Shown here: positions 56,052 to 64,000 of the stretch, one piece after another | How positions within the stretch are numbered: the first letter of the stretch is position 1 | How the letters are laid out: each line of letters begins with the position of its first letter | DNA from: an uncultured Christensenella sp. | GTDB lineage: Bacteria; Bacillota; Clostridia; Christensenellales; Pumilibacteraceae | Assembly (NCBI GenBank): GCA_910577995.1 | Contig: CAJTND010000004.1 | Span: 22,619-86,618, forward strand | Direction: 5' to 3' | DNA length: 64,000 bases | Program-made: the position numbers and the translations under genes | The notes under the pieces: model-generated | Database searches by the model: none | What the model was told of the DNA's origin: nothing | What the model saw: the letters and a program-made list of their open reading frames with translations, nothing else

Positions 56052-58115
56052 ATGGATATCAAACAGCTTACCGAAAAACTCTCCAAGTCGAGCACAAGCA
56101 ACAACGGCAAGTACGTGCCGTGGTGGAGCGGCTGGGAAAACGACAGCATGTGCCGCTACGATCTTTTTTCCGCCGAGGAGATAGCCGAGACGGACGCGTT
56201 GATAGCGACGGCGACAGCCGAGGAACTGACCGCGCCTGTCTGCGCGTATAAATATACGCTTTTCCATTTGCTCGTATGGCATAACTTTTATAACGCCGTA
56301 AGATCGGTCGTAGAGCGCAAGATCATAGACGCGGACGTTGTCGACGGCGGCGGCAAAGGCGTAACGCCGCTGATGCTCGCGTGTTTTTACAGCAATTACG
56401 AGATGTTCAAGCTGTTGGTCGGCGCGGGCGCGGACATGACCAAAACGGACGGCGCAGGCAGGACGTGCTGGCATTACCTCTCGGGCGCGCGCCCCGAGCT
56501 TTCATGGCACTACTATTGCCGCGAGCAGTCGTACGATCAGATAGGAAAGATAGCCGACGCGCTCCCGAGCACTGCCGGCGTCGCGGACGCCGAGGGCAGA
56601 ACTCCGATGGCGGTCATGCTGAAGGATCTCAATAACGAGGTGTCGAGCCGTCTTATAGACAAGCTCCTCGCAAAGGGCGCAAAGACGGACTTCAAAGACG
56701 ACAAGGGCAATTCTCCGCTCATGATCGCCATCAAGAATAACCACAATACCGTTGCGCTCCGACTTGCAAACGACAAAACGCTCATCGATCTTGCCAACAA
56801 CGAGGGCGAAACGCCGTTGCACGCCGCCGACGATTTCAGAAAGACCGCGGTGTCGCTCCTGCTCATGGCGAACGGCGCGAAGGGCGGCGACAGGTACGCG
56901 CACATGTCTTTGCGCGAGCTCAGTCAGGAAACGTCCAACGCTTTCGCTTTCCATAAGGAAAACGACAATATCGCGCCCGCGCTGTACCTTACGCAAAAGC
57001 TCATAAACACGGTCGATGAGGACGATGACGACGAGATAGAATGCGTCGCTGAGATCATGGACGACGCGCTCGGTCACGACGAGGATTGCTCGGTGCTCGA
57101 CATGCTTAAAAAAGCGGGCATCAGTCTTACCGAAAAGTTCAGCAGCCGCGGCAGGGTCTGGTGTCTGCGCGACAAGTGCTTTACGATGCGCGCGGGCATA
57201 GGCGCGATAAAGAAGCTTATAGAAATGGGCGTCGATATCAATAGCGCCATAATCGACGGAAAAACGCCCGTAAATATAGTCGCGGACGAGCCCGAGCCCA
57301 ACAGCTATTACGGCGAAAAGGTAACGTATTTCGAGGACGCGGCGCGGCTGTTCGACGGCGAGTCGGCGACCGTGCTCGATAACGACGGTTCGTCGGCGAT
57401 GCACACGGCGGCATGGCGCGGACATTCGGAAATGCTTAGAGCCATGGCAGAGCGCGGCGCGGACGTAAACATTACGCAGGACGCGCCCGCCGATGCCGGG
57501 AGCACGCCCCTGCACTTGGCGTGCGAGATGTGCAATGTCGAAGCGGTAAAAACGCTCATCGAGCTCGGTGCGGACGACGGGATAAAAAACGTCAAAGGCA
57601 TTACGGCGGCGCATATAATCGTCGACAAAAACAAATGCCGCAGAAACAGCTTCTCCGACCGCGATTATGCCGACAAGCGGAGATTGCAGATACTCGGCAT
57701 GCTCAAAAATATCGACGAGCCGCGCGGCGACGGCATGACTCCGCTCATGATAGCGCAGTACGAGTATATCAACTTCATTTCCGCCGCACAGGCGATGCTG
57801 CTCAACGGCGGCGCGGACGTCAACCGCAGGGATTCACGCGGCAGAACGGCGCTTATGATAGCCGCGGACGAGCATTGCTTTAAGGACACGATAAAAGAGC
57901 TTGTCCGCGCGGGCGCGGAGCTCGACGCTGCCGACCAGCGCGGCAGGACCGCACTGCACTATGCGCTCGAATACGGCTCGCAGGACGTGGCAAGGTTCCT
58001 TATCAAGAAAGGCGCCGACTATAACATCGCGGATAATAGCGGCGCGACAGCCGCGACCCTCGCCGCGGAAAAGGGTTTCGATACCGTGCTCGAACTGATG
58101 ACGGATATCAAATAG
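56052..58115 (+). CDS. Ankyrin-repeat protein 2 (large)
   Basis: 687 residues. A unique N-terminal 75 residues (NGKYVPWWSGWENDSMCRYD) is followed by ankyrin repeats from about residue 95 to the end, including GVTPLMLACFYSNYEMFKLL, GETPLHAADDFRKTAVSLLL, GSTPLHLACEMCNVEAVKTL and GRTALHYALEYGSQDVARFL. A non-ankyrin insertion with an acidic stretch (NTVDEDDDDEIECVAEIMDD) lies near residues 310-350. The ATG 56052 is preceded by GGAGGGG. Being cytoplasmic and adjacent to a smaller paralogue, it may form a complex with it (inference). Confidence 0.93.
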   Translation: MDIKQLTEKLSKSSTSNNGKYVPWWSGWENDSMCRYDLFSAEEIAETDALIATATAEELTAPVCAYKYTLFHLLVWHNFYNAVRSVVERKIIDADVVDGGGKGVTPLMLACFYSNYEMFKLLVGAGADMTKTDGAGRTCWHYLSGARPELSWHYYCREQSYDQIGKIADALPSTAGVADAEGRTPMAVMLKDLNNEVSSRLIDKLLAKGAKTDFKDDKGNSPLMIAIKNNHNTVALRLANDKTLIDLANNEGETPLHAADDFRKTAVSLLLMANGAKGGDRYAHMSLRELSQETSNAFAFHKENDNIAPALYLTQKLINTVDEDDDDEIECVAEIMDDALGHDEDCSVLDMLKKAGISLTEKFSSRGRVWCLRDKCFTMRAGIGAIKKLIEMGVDINSAIIDGKTPVNIVADEPEPNSYYGEKVTYFEDAARLFDGESATVLDNDGSSAMHTAAWRGHSEMLRAMAERGADVNITQDAPADAGSTPLHLACEMCNVEAVKTLIELGADDGIKNVKGITAAHIIVDKNKCRRNSFSDRDYADKRRLQILGMLKNIDEPRGDGMTPLMIAQYEYINFISAAQAMLLNGGADVNRRDSRGRTALMIAADEHCFKDTIKELVRAGAELDAADQRGRTALHYALEYGSQDVARFLIKKGADYNIADNSGATAATLAAEKGFDTVLELMTDIK

Positions 58116-58147
58116 AAAATCGTTAAGCTATCATACCGAACAAAAAC

Positions 58148-58188
58148 ACCTCCGAGTTTTCAATAAGCTTCGGGGGCGTTTTATTGCC
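58148..58188 (+). terminator. Probable terminator after the ankyrin genes
   Basis: CACCTCCGAG and CTTCGGGGGCG form an imperfect stem followed by TTTTATTG. Confidence 0.55.
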
Positions 58189-58250
58189 GAAAAATCTATA
58201 TCGACGGATCTAAGTCTGCGCCGTGATTGCAATAAATTACGGAAAAGGTA

Positions 58251-58279
58251 TTGAATATCGCTTTACGCCGTGATATAAT
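58251..58279 (+). promoter_or_regulatory. Promoter giving a leaderless mRNA
   Basis: TTGAAT (58251-58256), 17 bp, TATAAT (58274-58279). The ATG at 58286 is 6 bases beyond the -10 box and has no ribosome binding site. Confidence 0.75.
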
Positions 58280-58285
58280 ACGGAT

Positions 58286-58603
58286 ATGGAACGCCCTCGT
58301 ATGATAAGAATACCGATCACCGCGCTTGCGCTCGACGGCGGCGGCGTGCTGTCGTACTTTATCGGTCTGGGTCTTATGTACTACATGGGCTTTTATATGC
58401 TGTCGTTGCTTTTCTATTTGGGGACGGTCATTTTGCCTATCGTGGGTTTATCTTACGGCATAGGCGCGCTATGTCTGCCGAGAAAAGATATAGGGCGGTC
58501 GGGTCTTATAATGGCGATATCGGCGATATTACTGCCCGTGCTTACGGTCATCGTTCTCGTGATACTGTTCAGCACGGGCGTCTTGGTCATAACCTTTATG
58601 TGA
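58286..58603 (+). CDS. Small membrane protein from a leaderless mRNA
   Basis: 105 residues with three membrane helices (about 20-38, 40-58, 72-98), for example YFIGLGLMYYMGFYMLSLLF and LLPVLTVIVLVILFSTGVLV. No family recognised. The ATG follows directly on the predicted transcription start. It is followed 3 bp later by the PstS-like gene with no obvious ribosome site for that gene, implying translational coupling. It may be a partner of the PstS-like membrane protein. Confidence 0.72.
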   Translation: MERPRMIRIPITALALDGGGVLSYFIGLGLMYYMGFYMLSLLFYLGTVILPIVGLSYGIGALCLPRKDIGRSGLIMAISAILLPVLTVIVLVILFSTGVLVITFM

Positions 58604-58606
58604 GCT

Positions 58607-59800
58607 ATGGACGCGAACAGAGCAATATCGGTATTACGAACAATTGCGCGTATAGTCGTTCCGCTCGGAGCGGCGGCGCTTGCGACGTATCTATTGTATC
58701 GTTACGAATATTTTACGGCGTTGGATTCCGTCGATAACGTTATCGGCGCGATGCCGATAGCGTTCATGCTCGTGTTCGTCGCGTGCGCGGCGACGCTCGC
58801 GAATATCCGATACGTCAAGCGGTTTATTGCGCTGTACGTCGCGATAGCGGTATTTGCCGTGCTGTCGCTCGCGCTGTTCCCCAACGCACTGCGCGGTAAT
58901 TGGTGGTTCGGCAAGTACGACAGTTCGATAGGCTCGGACGGCGACGTTTCGGAATACGCGCCGTTTACCGACGGTAACAAAACTGCTAAGCTCGGCGAAC
59001 CGTCGGCGCTGAGGCTCGACGGCGATCTGCCCGTGCTCGACGGCGCGCTCGCGCTGTACCCCGTGTATTCGGCGATAGCGGAAACGGTGTACGACGAGGC
59101 GGCGTTCACCGAGGACCGCGTGATGTTCACTAATACGCTCAAAGCGTTCGATGCGGTCGTCGCGGGCGAGTGCGACATAGCTTTTCTCGCGGGCGCGTCG
59201 AAAGCGCAGACGGCAAAGGCGAAAGCCGCGGGCGCGGATATGCGTTTCACGCCGATAGGCAGGGAGGCGTTCGTGTTCCTCGCGAGCGGCGAGAACCCCG
59301 TCGACGGATTGACGGTACAGCAGGTGCGCAACGTGTATTCGGGCAAAACGTCGACATGGCGTACGCTCGGCTGGGCGGAAGGCGGGGATATCCTCGCGTT
59401 TCAGCGACATAAGAGCTCGGGCAGTCAGTCGGGGCTGGAAAAGGTCATGCGCGGATTGCCGATAGCCGCGCCGCGCCCGCTGCCCGATCCGAGCATCATA
59501 GGCAACAACAGCCTTATGGAACAGATAACGGTCGAATGGAAGGGCGTTCAACCGGCGCTCGGTTTTTCGTATAAGTTTTTCGCGGAAACGATGAAGCCCA
59601 ACCCTGGCGCGAAGATGCTGAAAATAAACGGCATAGCACCCACTACCGAGAACATCAAAAGCGGCAGTTACCCTTTTACAGTCGAATTTTACGCCGTGAC
59701 AAACGGCGAGCCGCGCGGCAATACCAAGCTCTTGATAGATTGGCTGCTTTCGCCGCAAGGACAAAAACTGATCGAGCTCTGCGGCTACACGGGGATATGA
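58607..59800 (+). CDS. PstS-like substrate-binding protein with N-terminal membrane domain
   Basis: 397 residues. Three membrane helices (about 12-30, 45-65, 70-90) precede a periplasmic-binding-protein domain of the phosphate-binding type: TNTLKAFDAVVAGECDIAFL, RFTPIGREAFVFLASGENPV, LTVQQVRNVYSGKTSTWRTL, FQRHKSSGSQSGLEKVMR and the C-terminal LLIDWLLSPQGQKLIELCGY. The SSGSQS stretch is the phosphate-contacting serine loop in PstS. The domain is normally a free lipoprotein; here it is joined to a membrane bundle. No pstCAB genes are nearby. It could be a phosphate sensor rather than a transporter part (inference). Confidence 0.82.
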   Translation: MDANRAISVLRTIARIVVPLGAAALATYLLYRYEYFTALDSVDNVIGAMPIAFMLVFVACAATLANIRYVKRFIALYVAIAVFAVLSLALFPNALRGNWWFGKYDSSIGSDGDVSEYAPFTDGNKTAKLGEPSALRLDGDLPVLDGALALYPVYSAIAETVYDEAAFTEDRVMFTNTLKAFDAVVAGECDIAFLAGASKAQTAKAKAAGADMRFTPIGREAFVFLASGENPVDGLTVQQVRNVYSGKTSTWRTLGWAEGGDILAFQRHKSSGSQSGLEKVMRGLPIAAPRPLPDPSIIGNNSLMEQITVEWKGVQPALGFSYKFFAETMKPNPGAKMLKINGIAPTTENIKSGSYPFTVEFYAVTNGEPRGNTKLLIDWLLSPQGQKLIELCGYTGI

Positions 59801-59842
59801 GCGGCGTGAATATCGCGCAAAAGCGTAATTGAGAGCGGCGTC

Positions 59843-59878
59843 AAAGCCTTGATTTCGGCGGCGGTAAATGCTATAATA
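59843..59878 (+). repeat. Repeated promoter segment, copy 1
   Basis: AAAGCCTTGATTTCGGCGGC followed by GGTAAATGCTATAATA. A second copy at 63905-63940 differs at two positions. The promoter of mfd (59849-59877) lies within it. Confidence 0.8.
59849..59877 (+). promoter_or_regulatory. Promoter for mfd
   Basis: TTGATT (59849-59854), 17 bp, TATAAT (59872-59877). The ATG at 59887 is only 9 bases beyond the -10, leaving a 5' leader of about 2-3 bases, so mfd mRNA should be nearly leaderless. Confidence 0.75.
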
Positions 59879-59886
59879 TTCCGTAA

Positions 59887-62800
59887 ATGCGGAGCATAGG
59901 CGACATTATAAAAGGCTTCCGCGGCGGCGTCGGCGAGGCGGTCGGCGCGGTCGGAGACGGCAAGCGCGTTTCGGTTTTCGGTCTTACGAGGTCGGACGCG
60001 CGGCTTTTGTGTACCGCTTTTGCCGACGGGTTCGTTTATGTTTGCGCCGACGTTGTGGCGGCGCGGACGGCGTTCGTCGAGCTGTCGCTCGCTTTTCCGT
60101 CGGCGGAGCTGCTCCTGCCGAAGAACAACGTTTTGCTTATTTCGGGCGCGGCGCGCGACGGCGGTCGGGCGCGTGCGCTCTATAACATAGCGTCGGGCAA
60201 GTGTCGGGTCGTAGTGACCACCGCAGAGGCGTTTATGCAGGTGCTGCCGCCGCGCGGTAATGTTTCCGCGTTCGCGGTCGAGTTCGTCAAGGGCGGAAAG
60301 TACCGCACGGACGAGGTCGTTGCGCGGCTGGTCGCCGCCGGATATTCGCGGTCGGGACACGTCGACGAGCCGGGGCGGTTCGCCGTGCGCGGCGATATCC
60401 TCGATGTTTGCGCGCCGGGCGGAGAGGCGGCGCGTATCGAGTTTTTCGGTTATGACTGCGAGAGCGTGCGCGCCTTGGATATCGCGGCGCAGACAGCGGG
60501 CAAGACGCTGGACGCGTTTACCGCATACCCTGCGACCGAGCTGGTGTTCGGCGACGACGAGATGCGTGCGGCGGCGGACAGGCTTAACGCCGCGGGCGGT
60601 AAGCGCGCGTGCTCAGGCATACCCGTCGAGCATAGGCTCGCCGAGCGGCTCGCTTCGGGCGACTCCGACGGCGAGCAGACGGTCGCGTCGCTTTTTCCGC
60701 ACTCGACGCTGTCCGAATTCTGCGATCTGCCCGTCGTCGTCGAGGACGCCAAAGCCGTTTACGACAACTGCGTTTTCGCGTACAGGGAGCATGCGGCGCG
60801 AGCCAAGCGGCTCGGCGAAGCCAACGAATCGCCGTTCTGCGCGGCGGACAACCTCGTATCGTCGCCGCCGACCGAGCGCGCGGCCCTGTGTTTTCATTCC
60901 ATAGACTCGGCTAACAGGTTTTTCTCGCCCGACAGTGTATTTAAGTTCAAGAGCATCGACCTGCCGCTGTTCGGCAAGAACTTCAAGTCATTGTGCGATC
61001 AGATAGCGGTCTGGCGGTCGCGCGGTATAGCGGTGTACGTCGGCGCGGATATCAAGCGGTCGCTCGACGAGCTCGACTGTTTCGGCGTCGAGTACATTGC
61101 GCCGACCGCGGACGGCGGCGCGTTCTTCGAAGAGAACGCGGTCGTTATCGGCATGCGCAACGTCGGCATGAAGCGCGACCCGTTCGAGTCCATACGGCGC
61201 ACGGGCATCAAGGAGCTGCCCAAGCCCGGGGATTACGTCGTGCACGAAACGCACGGCATCGGCATTTGCGAGGCGGTCGGCGCGGTCGATTTCGGCGGGT
61301 ACGAGCGCGATTATATCACCGTGCGCTATGAGGGCGGCGACACGCTGTACGTGCCCGTCGAGAACATGGGCAGGCTGAGCAAGTACGACTTTACCGACAC
61401 GCCGCCAAAGCTAAACAAGCTCGGCGGCGCGGAGTTCGAGCGCGCAAAGACCAAGGTCAAATCCAAGCTCAAAGCGATGGCTTTCGACCTATTGCAGCTC
61501 TACGCGAAACGCGAGTCGACGGTCGGCAAGCAGTATCCGCGCGAGAGCGCGCTTTGCGACGAGTTCGCCGCGGACTTTCCGTACAGCGAAACGCCCGATC
61601 AGCTCTCCGCTATCGACGCGTGCGTCGACGACCTGACCAAAGGCAAGATACTCGACCGCCTTATCTGCGGCGACGTCGGGTTCGGCAAGACGGAGGTCGC
61701 GCTGCGCGTCGCGTTCAAGGTGATATCCGAGGGCGGACAGGTCGCGTTTCTTTCGCCGACGACGGTGCTCTGTCATCAGCACTACCGCACGACGCGATCG
61801 CGCATGGAGAAGTTCGGGGTCAACGTCGCGGCATACTCGCGCGCTGAGCCGAACGAGGCGCGTACGCTCGCAGGTCTTGCGGACGGTTCGATAGATATAG
61901 TCTGCGGCACGCATAAGCTGCTCGGGAGCAAGGTCAAGTTCAAAAACCTCGAGCTTTTGATACTCGACGAGGAACAGAAGTTCGGCGTTTCCGACAAAGA
62001 GAAGATAAAAAACCTCAAGACCGATATCAACGTCGTTACGCTTTCCGCTACGCCCATACCGCGCACGCTTCACATGGCGCTCAGCGGTATGCGCGACGTG
62101 AGCATGCTCGAAACGCCGCCGACGGGCAGACTGCCCGCGCAGGTGTACGTTACCGAGTATTCGGACGCGCTAGCCGTCGATGCGGTGACGCGCGAGGTCG
62201 AACGCGGCGGACAGGCTTTCATCGTTTATAACTATGTCACGGGCGGCGGCACCGCCGCTGGCATCGCCGAGTACGCGGGACGGTTGCAGGCGCTCATGCC
62301 GCATATAAAGATGACGTACGCGCACGGTCAGATGGACAGGAGCAAGCTGACCGCGGCGGTCGAGGCTTTCGCCGAGAGAAAGGCGGACGTGCTCGTCGCG
62401 ACGACTATCATCGAGAACGGTATAGATATCCCCAACGCCAACACGATGATAGTCTACGGCGCGGAGAATATGGGACTCAGTCAGATGTATCAGCTCAAAG
62501 GCAGGGTCGGGCGCTCCGACCGCGTCGCGCAGGTCTACTTTACCTACGGCGACGAAACGCGCCTCACGCCGCAGGCGATGGAACGGCTGGAAGCGGTCGC
62601 GCGCTATACCGAGCTCGGCAGCGGCGTAAAGATAGCCGAGCAGGATATGCGTATCCGCGGCGTCGGTAACGTGTTCGGCGCGGAACAGCACGGGCACATG
62701 GTAAGCGTCGGGTACTCGATGTATTGCAAGCTTTTGCAGGAGGCGGTCGCGGAGATCAAGGGCGCGGCGGTGCGCGCGCACAAAGACCCGTCAATGAAGG

Positions 62801-63174
62801 TCGATTTTACCGCGGTCATTCCCAAGGATTATTGCGATGCGGCGGTGCGCGTCGAACTGTATCGGCGCATATCCGCGCTCAAAAGCGTGAAAGAGCGCGA
62901 CGAGCTCATCGCCGAGCTTACCGACGCTTATGCGCGCGTGCCGACCGAGCTGAAAAATCTGCTCAACGTCGGACTGATAAAAAACCTCGCCGCCGCGCAT
63001 AATGCGTCCGTCGTCACACTGCTGCGCTCCGGCGCGAAGATAGAGTTTTCGGACGTCAAGGATATTCCGCTCGGGTTCGAGAAGTTCGGCGGTTGCTTCA
63101 ACGCGGTCAAAACGCCCGTCGTCGTTTTCGAGAACGTCAAAGCGTTGTTGCGGTATTTGACCGAGGAACAGTAA
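59887..63174 (+). CDS. mfd: Transcription-repair coupling factor
   Basis: 1095 residues, somewhat shorter than E. coli (about 1150). Mfd pushes stalled RNA polymerase off DNA lesions and recruits UvrA. The UvrB-like N-terminal region (GRFAVRGDILDVCAPGGEAA), the RNA polymerase-interaction region (GDYVVHETHGIGICEAVGAV), a RecG-like helicase with Walker A CGDVGFGKTEVALRVAFK (near residue 594), DEEQKFGV (Walker B), SATPIPRTLHMALSGMRD, and the C-terminal TRCF domain (PKDYCDAAVRVELYRRISAL) are all present. The start has no ribosome site but lies just after the promoter. Confidence 0.96.
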   Translation: MRSIGDIIKGFRGGVGEAVGAVGDGKRVSVFGLTRSDARLLCTAFADGFVYVCADVVAARTAFVELSLAFPSAELLLPKNNVLLISGAARDGGRARALYNIASGKCRVVVTTAEAFMQVLPPRGNVSAFAVEFVKGGKYRTDEVVARLVAAGYSRSGHVDEPGRFAVRGDILDVCAPGGEAARIEFFGYDCESVRALDIAAQTAGKTLDAFTAYPATELVFGDDEMRAAADRLNAAGGKRACSGIPVEHRLAERLASGDSDGEQTVASLFPHSTLSEFCDLPVVVEDAKAVYDNCVFAYREHAARAKRLGEANESPFCAADNLVSSPPTERAALCFHSIDSANRFFSPDSVFKFKSIDLPLFGKNFKSLCDQIAVWRSRGIAVYVGADIKRSLDELDCFGVEYIAPTADGGAFFEENAVVIGMRNVGMKRDPFESIRRTGIKELPKPGDYVVHETHGIGICEAVGAVDFGGYERDYITVRYEGGDTLYVPVENMGRLSKYDFTDTPPKLNKLGGAEFERAKTKVKSKLKAMAFDLLQLYAKRESTVGKQYPRESALCDEFAADFPYSETPDQLSAIDACVDDLTKGKILDRLICGDVGFGKTEVALRVAFKVISEGGQVAFLSPTTVLCHQHYRTTRSRMEKFGVNVAAYSRAEPNEARTLAGLADGSIDIVCGTHKLLGSKVKFKNLELLILDEEQKFGVSDKEKIKNLKTDINVVTLSATPIPRTLHMALSGMRDVSMLETPPTGRLPAQVYVTEYSDALAVDAVTREVERGGQAFIVYNYVTGGGTAAGIAEYAGRLQALMPHIKMTYAHGQMDRSKLTAAVEAFAERKADVLVATTIIENGIDIPNANTMIVYGAENMGLSQMYQLKGRVGRSDRVAQVYFTYGDETRLTPQAMERLEAVARYTELGSGVKIAEQDMRIRGVGNVFGAEQHGHMVSVGYSMYCKLLQEAVAEIKGAAVRAHKDPSMKVDFTAVIPKDYCDAAVRVELYRRISALKSVKERDELIAELTDAYARVPTELKNLLNVGLIKNLAAAHNASVVTLLRSGAKIEFSDVKDIPLGFEKFGGCFNAVKTPVVVFENVKALLRYLTEEQ

Positions 63175-63197
63175 TAAATGCAAAAGAGGTGTTTCGC

Positions 63198-63902
63198 ATG
63201 ACATACGACGAATACAAAAAAGCGATGCTGTCCGCCGCGCCCGAGGACAGAGTGCGCGACGATTTTCTCGAACGGCATAAGAGGATAACAAACTGCGAGT
63301 ACGGCACGATCGGGCTTAAAATCCCGTTCGTCAAAAAACTCGCAAAGACCGTGCCGACGGACGCGCGCGCCGAGATAGTAGAGGCGTGCCTTGCGGACGC
63401 CGCCGTCGATCCGCTTTACGAGACCGTGCTTTTCGCGAGTTTCGTCGCGGCGCGGAAGGGCGACTACGGCTTTACTCTCGACAGCATAAAACGGCTCGCC
63501 GCCGTATACGGGTCGTGGGCGCACGACGACTGCACGGTGCCTTGTCTTAAATGGGCGGCGGACGGGTTGCTCGGCGATCTTGCGTACATGTACGACAGCG
63601 AAAAGGTCTATGAAAAGCGGTTCTATATAATTTGTTTGATGTGCTTTTGTCTTAACGACGAGCGCGTCGACTTTGCGCTCGACAGGCTGAAAAACGTCGG
63701 GTTCGGCGAGTATTACGTCGATATGGCGGTCGCGTGGGCTATATCGGAAGCGGCGGTCAAGTATTACGAAAAGACAGTCGCACTGCTCCGCGAGCGGCGG
63801 CTGCCGAAGTTTGTTCAGAACAAGGCGATACAAAAGGCGCGCGAATCGTTTCGGCTCTCGGCTGAACAAAAAACAGAGCTTGCAAAGCTCAGGATAATTT
63901 AG
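63198..63902 (+). CDS. AlkD-like DNA alkylation repair protein
   Basis: 234 residues, helical HEAT-like repeats as in the AlkD DNA glycosylase family. Parts: KRITNCEYGTIGLKIPFVKK (the family's G-x-x-x-P-x-x-R/K region), YETVLFASFVAARKGDYGF, GSWAHDDCTVPCLKWAADGL (W-x-x-x-D-x-x), FGEYYVDMAVAWAISEAAVK (conserved Y-x-x-x-A-x-A-W). This variant acts on alkylated purines in better-known members. The ATG follows AAAGAGGTG. Adjacent to mfd, so both belong to DNA repair. Confidence 0.87.
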   Translation: MTYDEYKKAMLSAAPEDRVRDDFLERHKRITNCEYGTIGLKIPFVKKLAKTVPTDARAEIVEACLADAAVDPLYETVLFASFVAARKGDYGFTLDSIKRLAAVYGSWAHDDCTVPCLKWAADGLLGDLAYMYDSEKVYEKRFYIICLMCFCLNDERVDFALDRLKNVGFGEYYVDMAVAWAISEAAVKYYEKTVALLRERRLPKFVQNKAIQKARESFRLSAEQKTELAKLRII

Positions 63903-63904
63903 GC

Positions 63905-63940
63905 AAAGCCTTGTTTTCGGCGGCGGTAAATGATATAATA
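63905..63940 (+). repeat. Repeated promoter segment, copy 2
   Basis: A copy of the 59843 segment with two substitutions. TTGTTT (63911-63916), 17 bp, TATAAT (63934-63939) form a promoter for a gene beyond the window. Confidence 0.8.
63911..63939 (+). promoter_or_regulatory. Promoter reading out of the window
   Basis: TTGTTT, 17 bp, TATAAT. No complete gene is visible in the last 60 bases. Confidence 0.65.
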
Positions 63941-64000
63941 CAAGTGAAAAAGTTTGCTTGCAAAGGCTTTTTCGCGCCGTATTTCAACTAACGGCTATTA

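Noticed and set aside
54425..56149. A 574-codon minus-strand frame
   Set aside because: Only its last 152 codons form a plausible gene (start 54883). The rest is the shadow of the ankyrin gene.

Overview
The window is GC-rich chromosomal DNA from a Bacillota (Firmicutes) bacterium. Three things point there: a full-length Spo0A (master regulator of endospore formation), a PadR/DUF1700/DUF4097 operon, and YitT, DegV, PepF and RarA genes with strong AGGAGG-type ribosome binding sites. Uncultured gut Clostridia are the likely home (inference). Many promoters are exact or near-exact TTGACA-N17-TATAAT.

Layout. 1-11.4 kb is housekeeping: the end of pth, two paralogous DUF2207-like membrane proteins, a Big_2 lipoprotein, ridA, gltX, a PepV-type dipeptidase, a thioredoxin-SRAP-trpB2 operon and a zinc-ribbon miniprotein. 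Intergenic gaps here hold hairpin-rich repeat elements bounded by TAAAGCCCC/GGGGCTTTA.

11.8-23.8 kb is a compact phage-derived island. It has two regulators (one fused to an IS5-type transposase DNA-binding domain), a GP20-like scaffold relative, tail terminator, tail tube, chaperone pair with a -1 frameshift site, tape measure, distal tail and hub proteins, a lipoprotein with its own consensus promoter, fibre-region genes, a glycosyltransferase, a radical SAM protein and a holin-like protein. I see no terminase, portal, capsid, integrase, sheath or lysin. It looks like a headless, non-contractile tail particle (tailocin-like) with an unusual enzymatic pair beside the fibre genes. A tRNA-Thr and a truncated copy of its 5' end follow.

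24.6-36.7 kb is again chromosomal: ACT and DUF711 proteins, pepF, dnaB, a Sel1 protein, the PadR operon, a GalT-like protein and small membrane proteins. 36.8-40.5 kb is AT-rich and foreign in character: tRNA-Val, an XRE regulator with membrane helices, a decayed serine recombinase, a protein with a HEPN-like motif and a BspA-type leucine-rich-repeat lipoprotein. 40.6-64 kb holds YitT, TetR, a membrane glycosyltransferase with UDP-galactopyranose mutase, degV, spo0A, ferritin, rarA, two ankyrin proteins, a PstS-like protein, mfd and an AlkD-like gene. Several genes (24629, 54883, 58286, and nearly 59887) have the -10 box so close to the ATG that their mRNAs should be leaderless.
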